A DNA stretch of 64,000 nt from Amphibalanus amphitrite (taxonomy: Eukaryota > Arthropoda > Thecostraca > Balanomorpha > Balanidae), in assembly GCF_019059575.1 (NCBI RefSeq), contig NW_024881705.1, forward strand, positions 744,001-808,000, given 5' to 3'. The notes under the pieces were generated by a model. It saw only the letters and a program-made list of their open reading frames with translations, had not been told where the DNA came from and did no database searches. Positions 38,201 to 50,000 of the stretch are shown one piece after another. A program made the translations under genes and the position numbers. Positions within the stretch are counted from its first letter, which is position 1; the number at the start of each line of letters is the position of its first letter.

Positions 38201-40420
38201 GTCGCACCGCGCCACTTCACGTCGGACCGCGCCATCGCACGCCGCACAGCGCCGCGCCAGGCTCGGACAAGTCGCTCAGCACAGCCACAGTGCCCGCGTA
38301 GATCACACAATATGGGAGTTACACGAGGGTGTGGGCGCATGATCTGCTGTTCTAGGCGGTCTACGCTAGAACAGAGGGGCTTAAATTCGAGACAAGAGTG
38401 CCAGCTGCCGAGATATGTGATATGGTATATACATCGAGTGAATAAATGCTAGCACTTGTCTACACATTCGCGTTTATCGGCACAAGGTCGATATGATAGG
38501 GTCAGCATTCATGCATTGTTCTCAGATGCAGGAGCAACCATTTGAGATCATGTCATTTTACATAAATTCTGCAGATGTCTTCACCTTTTCTGATATGCTA
38601 CCGAAATTTCGGAAGCTTTTAATCAATACCGCAAAACATGGTTAATGCCGCAGTTGATGGCTTAATGGAAGGACACTTCCCTTATGATTGTGTGCACTGT
38701 ACACAATGGATAGCTAACGCAAACATCCTTCTCAGTAAAACACTTCATTAAAACGAGAATTATGACGGAAACACAAACCATAAATAGCCGGTAACGTTTC
38801 GTGTCCGAACTGTAAAGATCACGTCACACGCGTGCACGATATTACAGTTCGCGTCAGGTCGTCTCGCACGGTTGTGTCAACACGTGCTGTGTAAATTTAA
38901 TAGCCCTAAATGGCGCCGGGCGATGGATTGCCCGACACGGCGACGTTTGACCGGCAATGGAATTGTAGTGGCGGACCTTGCAGTGGATTACGGACGATGG
39001 ATTTGAAACGGTGGGACTTTGGAAAGAAGATGGCTTTGTAACGGTGAATTAGCGGCGGACTGTAGTGCGTTGGACCGATACAGCTCACTGACGGCGGATT
39101 TAGGATCGATTTACCTCGATCGCTGATCCTGCCGACCTGAGTCAGACGATAGACCGGGGCCCAGGGGTGGTAACGGGAGCCGTTTGACCTTCACACGGGC
39201 GTTTACTGTCGTTACTGTGACCTATTGCCGCCGAAATACGACCGGCCCTCCGCCGTCCGACCCGCCGACCGTCTGGTATCTGTTTGGGGCCAATGTGCGC
39301 AGCCCTAATCAGGACGGACGCGGCGGGCCATCTGGCCGCGGCGGCGACCACGATCGTGGTCAGGGCCGGTGGTGTGGTCGGAAAATGTGTCCGCGGCGGA
39401 CCGGGGGAGGTCACGGTGGGTTTTGAGTCGGGACTAGCGCTCAGAGTCACTGCAGAGGCAGACTGTGCCGCAGGACGTCACTGCACTGCGGCACATAGGA
39501 GTGATAATCGTACCGTGGGAGGTGGCATGAGGGAGGTGGTCAAATTCACTGATCGATACGGGCACCGCACTTACAAAACATCTCACCGGAATCACTCGTT
39601 CACTTATGCTCCGCACATAGACTCTCGCTGATCACAAATTGAGATCAATCCATTGTCGACACTGACAGTACGTGCGTCCTTCTAAACAAGTCGCATTGTA
39701 GCGTTCAAAATGGACACTGATAATCGTCTTTGAACATCTCCAATGGCGAAGAAGTTCGTCACATTTCCCGCAGCACCTGCACGCATGTCAGCACTTGCCA
39801 AATAACTGGCGCGTCAAAAGGTCGACCCTCTCCACAATTACCACGGCAGTGAAGCCCGGTCCTTGTGCTGCTCAAAGTTTTGCAGAGACTTCCATCTGCA
39901 GTTCAGCACAACTCAACTGAGTCCAGCACCAACTCAGCTTCTCGAAGCTCGGTTACGGCCTCACTTAACCCTTTTCCACATCATTTCAGTCCATCTCAAC
40001 TCACTACTCAGCTAGCTCAGCTCAGTTTCAACCCAGCTCAACAGAGTCCGTCGCCGAGCCACCTGTCCGCAGCTACCCCTCCCCCTCCCCTTCCGCTCCC
40101 GAGAAGGGGCCGCGGTACGGTTGCAGCAGGTAATCACCGGACTATCGACAGCGGACGCTGTCGGCGCCGGCGGCCGGGAAGCCTTCTGAGAGACGCCCCG
40201 AGCCCGCATCTTGTGGCGCCGTCGTGATCAGACCCGGGCGGGCCGCGGAGTGCGCCCCGAATTGATGACGTTCCACCAGGACGCTGAGGCTTCTGGATTG
40301 CTACCGGGTTCGGAATCTCACCGGTGGCACGTCGTGTTAATTAGTGGCAGGTCATAACGTGTAACGTGACACGGCCGAATGACGCCACACAGTCTGGTGA
40401 CGTCGGTCGTGGGTCTGACG
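35221..40420. other. intergenic region between convergent genes
   Basis: Separates the 3' ends of the DNAJB6-like (plus) and FNDC5-like (minus) genes. It contains a TCTCCGTCTC-rich simple tract (about 37800-38060), a short dispersed repeat (35340-35415) shared with 46785-46880, and small hairpins such as CTGTTCTAG...CTAGAACAG at 38346-38373. A TATATAA at 37154-37160 is followed by a short open frame but no recognised protein. No polyadenylation signal for the minus gene was obvious. Confidence 0.4.
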
Positions 40421-41071
40421 TCATACCTCTGAATCCCGAGCTGGTTCGGTCTCCGTCTCCCGACAGGTCAGGCGGAACGGTTTGGTGAGCTTCTGTCGTC
40501 TGTCCGGCTCCGACGCCTTTCCTGGCGCGGTGCCGGTCTCGGCCGGGTGACCATCCCTCTCAAGATTCAGCAGTAGCTCCCGGGGCCGCTCCAGTGCTCT
40601 ACTGGGCTCCGCGCGCCTGCCGCCGGCCTCCCCGGCGAGTCTGCCCTCCTCCGCCACCACACTACGACCCCTGGTCAGTCCCACCTCTCTCCCTGTCTCT
40701 CTCCTCGCGACGGTGGGACTCCCCCGTCCAACGCCCGCCGGTGGCGGCGCCGGGCTCACCCGGGACACTCCGCTGGTCTCTGCCGCCCCCTGCACCACCG
40801 CCACGGCCACCGGTGAGTCCTGCGCGGGCCGGGCCGGTCGGCCGACCGCCGGCCCCAGGTCGGGTCCGTAGTGAGCGGTCTCCCGGCGGAGCTCCTGCAT
40901 GCTGCTGCGGTAACCGCCCGGCCGGGGCTGACCCGGAGGGTGTGGAGGCGCCGGGTCGCTGTTGTTGCGGATCATCCTGGGCTCGGTGCTCAGGTAGGCG
41001 GACAGGGAGGAGCAGCGGCGGCCGTATGGAGCCAGCCGCCGGTCCAGCGAGCAGTGCCGGTCAAACGAGGT
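40421..41071 (-). CDS. FNDC5-like terminal exon (cytoplasmic tail)
   Basis: Acceptor TTGCTGCAG|ACC, phase 0, then 216 codons to TGA (40423-40421). It begins TSFDRHCSLDRR and contains CSSLSAYLSTEPRMIRNNSD, then long Pro-, Arg- and Glu-rich low-complexity sequence. An in-frame ATG just upstream of the acceptor makes it look like a free-standing ORF, but the phase and splice site fit the preceding exon exactly. Many open frames on the other strand are shadows of its GC-rich composition. Confidence 0.82.
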   Translation of the reverse strand, partial: TSFDRHCSLDRRLAPYGRRCSSLSAYLSTEPRMIRNNSDPAPPHPPGQPRPGGYRSSMQELRRETAHYGPDLGPAVGRPARPAQDSPVAVAVVQGAAETSGVSRVSPAPPPAGVGRGSPTVARRETGREVGLTRGRSVVAEEGRLAGEAGGRRAEPSRALERPRELLLNLERDGHPAETGTAPGKASEPDRRQKLTKPFRLTCRETETEPARDSEV

Positions 41072-44000
41072 CTGCAGCAACGGCTGGGGGCGCAGAGGGA
41101 GGGACGCAGGTCAGCGGCTGGGGGCGCAGAGGGGGGGACGCAGTCAGGCGTCAGCACCCCGGTAGTTAAAGACCGGAGACACACGGAGAGGCACGGGTCT
41201 GCGGCTAGAGGGCAGAAAGAGGAGCGCAGTCAGCGGCCAGCGACTGGGACAGAAGGGTGGGGCGCAGGTCAGTGATGGGATGGTCAGCAGCCGGAGGTCA
41301 GTGGTCCAGTGGTCCTGTGACCATTGGTCGGCAGTTAAAGGGTCACTGGTCAGTTGCCGACACTCATCAGCGAAAGGTTACCACTATAATCCGCCAGTCA
41401 ACGTCATCCTGCGATGCATGTCTGCTATCGAGATACGCCTAAAAGACGACCGGTGGTGATGGTATAAGAGCAACAGGGAGCGGAACTCAGCTCTCGCCTC
41501 TTAGTTTATTTTAAAAGAATGCCGCGTTCTTAGTGCTCGACTCTGTGACGCTGCCGCCTCTAATATGAATATTCATTTATCGAGTGAGAGCAGCAGCTCC
41601 ATTTCAGTTGAGGCGAGATAAGACTCCTTAGTCCGTGCTAAATCTCCCGGATCTCGCTGTCACGGCTAGTGGGACGGACGGTACTGGTGTAGTGGACTGT
41701 AATGGTGGAAACCCGAAACCAAGAATAGCAGATGCACTGGTTGTTTCCTTTTTATTCAGCGGTAGGAATATGAGCCTATTCTGATTAATGATCTCTACCG
41801 CAAAGTGTTATCCACACGTGCCAGTCTTCGTTAAAATTACTTCAAAGTTGGAATATTATACATATGAACTCTAATCAAAACTTGCACGTAAATAAGCATA
41901 CGCTTAAGCAGAATATATAGGGGCGGACTGGCCAGAACACATCAACTGATCATAGATATGATCCCGCACCTAGGAATATATACAACCTTCTATTGTAGAG
42001 TGCACACAACATAGCATGTGCCGAGCATGTGCCTTATCAGCCAAACACGCAGACCCCAAAGGGACAAATGTCACGAGGATCTCATGTGGACCACCATACA
42101 GTTAATTAATGAAAACACACATACACACATACACACGCCACACACTACCGCATGACATTCAGCCCATATACCAGTCGGCCCGCGTACTTCCCCACATTAT
42201 CAATAAGGCGTGCCTATTTGTAGCCCCACAAAAAGACTGACATTTCCAAACCCAATATATGACGCGCCGTCAGCCGGCAATGAGGAGCGGCTGTTGGCGT
42301 TAGCGACAGCGCTGACACCTGCCTTGGTAGCCAGATGGTCATCAGACATCAACCTACTGGCCTTGACCTCCAGGGAGTGGAATGTGGGGCTTCCTTTTCG
42401 AGCTGCAGATCTGATTTTGCGCCGGCTGTCCAAATGCCAGTTTAAATTAAGCGAGCAAAACATGTGGTTGATATCTGAGGCAAGCATTGCTAGCGTTCCG
42501 AACGGTCGGGTGTTATAAGTTATCATAATGGTACTGGAATAACCGTTAAGCGAGTAGAGTGGTGCTGAAAATTTATCATTTAGGCAGAATGCAACTTATA
42601 TGTAAGAAAAGTAGCGCTCTGTTAGCATTATCAGGTGGCAGGTGGCTGTTTTGTCAATGAAACAGTTTATCTCAGAGACGAATTCGTACAAAATTTAACA
42701 GGTCTTAACAGTAGAAAGTCGATTCAAATTTGGGCTAGAACGTTTGATTCGTCTCTGTTCCGCGTCTGTCTTCGTTCCACCTCCATCCCGTCTCCGTCCC
42801 GTCTCCGTCCCGTCTCCGTCCCGTCTCCATCCCGTCTTCGTCCCGTCTCCGTCCCGTCTCCGTCCCGTCTCCGTCTCATCCGATCTCAGTAGCCCTCCCA
42901 CGAAACGTGCCACTCTAGTAGTGGGAAAGATAGGTGGAACTATGGGGCAATGGGGAGCGATGGCGGAACGCTCCATTCACCTCTCTCGCATGCTGCACGC
43001 CACCCACTGACACGGCCACTGCCCGGGCCACTGTGAGCAGTCGTGTGTGACACACGCAATGTCCCGGCCTGCTCCTCCCCAGTCCAGCGCGCCGGGCACC
43101 GCTGCCGCTGGAGTCCCTCTGCACCCAATAACCCTACAGCGATCCGAGCCGACGGACGACGACACACACGACCGCAGGATGACATTTTCGACCACCAGGT
43201 AATTATGTGTAATATCAGTCCGGAAATAGGCGGTATGAATTGCCGTGCCAGGGAAATTTGTGTCGGCCATGAAGGACACGTTAATTATCGGCAGAGTTAA
43301 TGGATGGCGTAGTTACTAATCGTTAGGCAATTTCGTCGATTGGAGCATGACGGGCTGGCTAATCCGTAAAACGTAAGTAGCCGCTCAACACTCCCATCAT
43401 CGAATTGAGGTGCTGGGGGCTGGGCACTTGCATGGGCGTCGCCACCACTACGGACACTACGGACAGTGTCCGTACAAGTTTTGGAAGGCCCGAAAACTTG
43501 TACGGAATGTCCGTACAAGTTTCGACTACTGCAAAACAGTCTTTGCACATGTTTTGAAGTAGCCTAACGCTTACCTATCAGTCCCCTATTTGTGGGTAAA
43601 GTTACGATCCAAGGCAGCCCCAAAGTCAATGTCACGCAAGAGTATTTACTACTAGCATTTAGGGTGTGACGAAATTATCCGGACATATATTTGTTAGTCC
43701 TATCTGTTCGCACAGTTTCTTTTCTGATGTTAGAAGCGGTATACATAAGTGCCTCCGGTATCGGCTCTCATCTCAGCAAAGACTTACCGTTGCCAGATGA
43801 CTCTTGCTCTGAGTAATTAGTCGAGTCATCGACGGGTTCATTTGATAACTACATAGTTTTCGTCAAAAGCAATGGACAGAAAGGAGCACACTCTCTCTTT
43901 TTGTATTAGGAAGCATGTTTGTGGCATTGCGGCAATGAGCCTGAAGCTGGTCTGCCAGCAGCTCCATGGACATCAGCAGCAGCCAACTGCACATCTGCCT

Positions 44001-47000
44001 GAGGCGTAATAAGCTGCCGGACTTGATTGATGAACTCAGCCCGGCTGCGACCGCAAAAGCCACCCTTTGCCAAAGCAGATTGACTTGAATTCAAGACCGA
44101 TGATAAGAGGGCCCAAATCATGGCCCACCGCTATCCGCCCCTTACCTTGGTTCTTCTGCTCATCAAACTGAAAAAGACAACGAAATTGACGGGAAAATAG
44201 CCGGTGCACCACCTTTAGCCTCACGCCAAGACGCGTCCACTGGTCGAAGGAACACATAAGCAAGGCATGGTGTAATGAAATGGGCAGCTATTCGCGCTGT
44301 ATTGTCCTTTGAACTGTCAAAGCGGCCATGTGTTGACTGCCAGGTAACTCAAACATCCCGGCCGTCACCGGCGTTAAACATGCGGCCGAGATCCAGATTT
44401 GGAGCATATTCAGCTGCTGTGCGATGTTCCGGCATGCATTGACCAACCCATTAACAGAAGAGTCCACCATCAGTGACGACTGACGAGTATTACCGGAGCA
44501 ACATCCTGTCAGACAAATTAGTCCGTATGGAGAATGAGAAGTGGCGCCGGGAGAAGCTCTTATCCTTCTGGACTAACGGACTACGGCTTGGAAATAGGTA
44601 GTTTTCATCCTAATTCCATCGAGATCTTATGGACTTTTGTCCAGCAAAAGGTGAATAAGGGGACACCCGGCACCAGGACAGAGCAACTGTATGTTGATGT
44701 AGGCGTAGGCACATGCTAATACGGCGTCGGTCCACATCAAACCCACTCTGCTTAAAAACCCAGTAGCTGGAATGTTCTACGCATTTCTAAATATGATCTT
44801 ATAAAAGATGGCTATATCATCATCAAAGGGAAACAACCTCAGGTTGTTTGTTTCTTAATTACAGCGGAAAAAAGGTGTGCGGATAATTTCGTTACACTCT
44901 GTATCATTCTATAGACTGATATTCACTGATACGTCAGCCATAATAATTCTGTGACTTTTGTCATCCTAAGGCTCTAACTAAACTAAATGAATGCTTAGAG
45001 CAAAAGAAAATGACAAAATCGTGACCAGTGACTTCAAATACAGCAAATGAGATGAGACTGATCATGTGCAAAAGTCAACCAAAGGCCATTCGAGGTCACA
45101 TGAGGTCAACATAAGACTTGACCGTTTCAAACAACCTAACTATATGTCATTCGACGCATCTTGATATAATGCGTTGGCACCACCTTCTTTGCTGAAGAAC
45201 TCTGCAAAAAAAGCCGCAGCTCGGGGTCGCTGACCTGCCATCTACCCTAATGTAGGTATCAAAAATGTGTTTGTATTTTTTCCGAAGCCCCTAGGCATTC
45301 GGGGGCTATCGCAACTATTCGTCCGGGGTGGGGGGAGGAGGACGAAAAATGCCCTCCACGGGCCCGCGTGGGTTTACACCTCTGACGAGTGTTACGGCTG
45401 ACAGAATGTGTCCGTACAAGTTGGAGAGCCGTGGCGACGCCCCTGGGCACTTGGCTCGCTTCACGTAACCAATAGTTTCGATAAACTGACAAAAATACTT
45501 ACTATAATAGTAACCAATTACATAATAAATTGCGTTTTGATTAATCTTAACAAATGGGGAAAAATACGTGCGCATTGCTAACGGGTTTCGTGCTGAACAT
45601 CGGCGGCTTATCCGCTTGTAATACGCATTGACTTTGTTAATGTGTGGGTGTGGGGCAAATGTTCCAATTAAGATCTTTACGCGTACAAGGCTGCATAGAC
45701 AACAGTGTACATGTACTTACCTAACTACTATCTGTAGGTTTTGCAGCAGTAGCTTTTGTTACTTACATGAAAGCAATGACTTCGGCAAAGTGTGGGAAAC
45801 GCCTCTCCCACAATAGCCTCATCACCTGGGAGTGCCCATTGCGTCCCTAACTGCACCTTTCATCCCATTAGGCCGATTCTCCGGGGCAAATCGCCTCCTG
45901 ATTTCATCCGCAGGGCCGATTTAGAGAATATCCTGAACGAATTCAGGCGGAGGGAGCAGCGAAGGTGAGTCTTATCTAGCTGGAGCTACTCTTTCAGAGA
46001 ATGAGATGTCACCAAAGCCAGTCAGTGGTGCCAACAGCGGCAAACGCCACCCACCCGTCCCCGGCTGGCCGTCATTGCTGACCGTAACGTCTGTGTCGCC
46101 GGAGTCACATCACCGCATCATCGCCGGTCCCCCGTCACAAAGCCGATGGCGGAGGCGGCGGTCGGGAAATGAGAGGCTCCGCGGCGCGCCTCGGTTCACT
46201 CCGGGCGGGGAAATGGACCGCTGAGCGGACCGTTCAACCGACGACCGGCGATCAAAAGAGCCGCCGAGCCGGCCCGATGGCGATCCACACCGTCCCAGAC
46301 GGAAAATGACCCGCTTCTGGAACATCAAACTGCAAATGGCTGTTCACGTACCGTCTCTTGGTGCAAGTCACTTTTATTTCGTTTCTTGATTTGTTTTATT
46401 CGTTTAGTTTTCAATGTGATGGCATCAATGTTATCATTTACTTTCATTGCATTGCATTGGCTTCGTGACTTATCCTGTCGCAAGAATGACCTTCACAAGA
46501 CGTTCATTACAGCACAACTTTCTTGCGTCGACTACACAATCGTCTTTGGGTGCACAAGCCCAAATGACCATCGTGCACATTTGATTTTTTCGCAAACGCA
46601 GACACAGTCACATGCCTTTGGTGACACTTGTCAACGACATGACATTTGTGCGTTTCTGTACATGGAAGAATACGGCAAAGTACCGACAAAGAGGTATACC
46701 AACACGAGCTTATGCCAGCAAACGAATGGCCAAAAATGTCTTCTCAGTTCTCGCCCAATATCCGTATTCCGTTCGGCCCGATGCTAGGCCATGCGGCACA
46801 GTCTACCGATCCAGGTTAGCGTCGTGCGGCACAGTCTACCACTTCAGGCGATTACAACTAGCGACATCTAGGAGTCACGAACAAACTTCGCCTGGCTAAG
46901 CATTGAACGTTACTTATAAAATACCGTCATAGAAAGTCAGATTATTGTTGTAATTCTTCTTATTACTATTATTAAAATACTCTTACAAAAGTGTCATTTG

Positions 47001-50000
47001 ATAGGTATTATGTATCCTGACCTATTTACAGACTCACACGCTCAGGAAAACCATAGTCGATGCATATTTTTAACTTTATAAGTCCCTTTTGTCCGTGGTT
47101 TAAGCTCTCAGCTGCACATCAGTTCTCCCCATTTATATCACTCCACTACACTGGTCCACAAATCCACTCCCGGCTAACTCATCTAACTTGATTTGGAGTG
47201 TAGTTCGGTTCAGGAAGGCGGCGGCCGCATCTGTATGCTCCCGTGGCCCTTCAGCCCAGCCCGGGGCTGATAGTGGCATTAGCGATGTTCTCCTTAGACG
47301 GATGGTTTCAGCGCACGTTATGCTGGTAGTTACCCAGCAATTAGGCTTCAAAACTGAACTAAGCAGCTACAACAGCTGGGTGTCGCAGCTTGCATCTGAG
47401 CTTGCTAATGCTGACCCGATTTGGCTAGTCAAACAATATTTTCTCCTAAACTATTCGTCTCACCGGAACACAAGGCTCATGTGTCTTTCGTGGAATAAAG
47501 GTCCTACCGTAAATAAAGGTCCTATCGTACACTGAGAGCTGTTTTGATTCCTTTTAAGCATATTAGGGGAATTGGTCTAAAACAACACCCTGATCATTTC
47601 TCCGAATATACCCCAAATACACTTTCTTTGAATATCACTCTGAAATTCTTCTAATATACCCTACACTGAGAACCTTTTTGATTCCTTTTGAGCATATTAG
47701 GGGTTTTGGTCTAAAACAACACCCTGATCATTTCTTCGAATATACCCAAACTATACCCTTGTTCTTTAAATAGCTCCCTTGAATTCTTCTAATATACCCT
47801 AGTAAGTACCGAATAGGAAAGGAATATTATTCCTGTTCTATTCCCTGCGATACCCACAGTACACTCCTTTTAACCTACCAAAATACCCTTACATCGAAAC
47901 CTCTAGTATTCCTTCTAAGCGTATAAGGGGAATATTTTGCAAACTATACTCGCATTATACCACGTAACACTCCCGTATTGTTCTGTGATTTCCATCACTG
48001 ATCTCAATGTATTCTTGCATTAGACCCCACATAGACCCAGAAGGGAAAATAATAATGCCCTAGGTATATTCGTCGTAGAACTTGCTCAGAAACTGTCTCA
48101 TTACTCTCAGCTCCCTCGTCCGATTTCTCTTTATATATCGTAACACATCCAAAACGAGGGTTAAGGTTCTATCCCCAGCAGGGCGCGTATGGCTGAATAG
48201 CCCAGCGGGGCGCGGGTTAGTGGTCAGCAACACGTCCAGGGAGCGACTGCCCGTCCTCCTCGCCCGCCCGGCCCGCCGACCGGTCACCGCCGGAGGCGCC
48301 GAGCGGCACAGGTACGGTATCTGACAGTAGCGGCAGAGACTGTACACTAGGGTATATTAGAAGAATTCAAGGAAGGTATTTAAAGAATGAGGGTATAGTT
48401 TGGGTATGTTTGAAGAAAATGATCAGGGTGTTGTTTTAGACCAAAACCCCTGATATGCTTAAAAGGAATCATTTGAGGAATCATTTGAGTATCTTAAGGG
48501 CATTCCGCCAGGAAAACGGCAGAGTTATAGGAGCATGACACACCATGATCAAAGGGAATGGAAAATCGTTTTGGTTGTCAGTGTACCAGTTTTGAAAGCA
48601 GTGATGGACTAAGTGCCAAAGTCATTCAAGATTTCTTCCCAGGACTCGGACACATCGTGCTGGACGTGGTGAATGCCAGTCTGGAGACCGGTAGAGTCCC
48701 GGCATCGTGGAAACACGCAATCATAACCCCGATTCCCAAGGGAAAGCGTGTCACGTCAGACCCGTCCAGTACGCGGCCTATCTCAATGCTGCCGGCAATC
48801 ACCAAAATCACCGAGAGGGCCGTTCAACTCCAGCTCACGGACTACATGGAGACCCACCACCTGCTGAGTGAGGCACAGCACGGATACCGGCGAAAACACT
48901 CGTGCGAGACTGCCCTTCATGTTGTTACTGATGATGTACTGCGAGCAATGGACTGTGGCGAAATTACCCTCTGGGCAATGGTTGACCTTTCGAAATGTTT
49001 TGATATGGTGCCGCACGACAGACTGATCGAAAAATTGTGTTTGTATGGTATTGATCCTTTTTGGATAGAGGATTATTTACAAGGTCACACGCAACAGGTG
49101 CAGATTAACAACCATAGTGGATGTTCGATGCGATCGTCTTCGAGACGGAACTCTATAGGCGTCTACCAGGGGGGATCTCTGAGCTGTATATTATGGTGCA
49201 TTTTTGCTAACGACATATGTCTTCACGTGCCAGAATTCGTAAAAGTGGTTCAATTCGCCGATGACACCCAAATCTGGACTACCGGTGCAAAGCAGGATTT
49301 ACCGGAGCTTGTGAACCGAATTGAAACTGCTTTACAATGCATGTTTGATTGGTTTTGCGATCATGGTATGAGAGTAAATGAGGCAAAAACAGAGTTCTTG
49401 GTGATGGGCACGAAACAAATGCTTAGGAATGTTGGCAATGTAAGTGTTAAATTTAACCATGCAACGATCAGATCCACAAGCCAGGTTCGCAATCTTGGTG
49501 TGATTTTCGACCGCAACTTAGATTTTCAGCCACATGTCGATCACTTGATTCCAAAATGTACTGCAATGCTGCTCGCGCTGAACCATGCCAAACATGTTAT
49601 TCCCATCGCGACTGTGAAGTACCTTGTGCAAGCTCTAGTCTTTCCCATACGCCGAGATATCCCTTTAGCATTATCCTAGCCGTGCGGGAAACATTTGCAC
49701 GTGATCTTTCCTGCACTGTTTTCCGGCACGGGTTGATGACCTACAGTTCTGGTGATTTTTTGATAAAAATCTTAAAGAAGGTGATTTCAATAATTAAATT
49801 GTGAGTTTCTGAATAGATATTAAACGACGTATGGGAAATATCTTACTGAACTTGCTCTGGGAACAAAAATGGAAACCTCGGTCTTCAAAAAATCTCCGGC
49901 ACTCGGCTACACCTCGTGCCTACAATTTTTTAAAGACCTCGGTTTCCATTTTTCTTTCCCAGAGCCGTTCAGTAATATATATTCCCACAATGCGGTACTG

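Larger units (their letters stand above)
43431..45445. mobile_element. hAT-like element containing a nested Tc1/mariner element
   Basis: Flanked by the 8-bp duplication GGCACTTG (43423-43430 and 45446-45453). It starts CATGGGCGTCGCCAC and ends GTGGCGACGCCCCTG (inverted, one mismatch). Subterminal TGTCCGTACAAGTT motifs occur near both ends (about 43467-43525 and 45408-45422), including a hairpin. About 770 bp remain once the nested element is removed, and no hAT transposase was recognised, so it is probably a MITE that served as a target. Confidence 0.8.

Noticed and set aside
42200-42526. Opposed open frames of about 105 codons
   Set aside because: Neither strand shows a known domain or splice partners. 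Cannot be supported as a gene.
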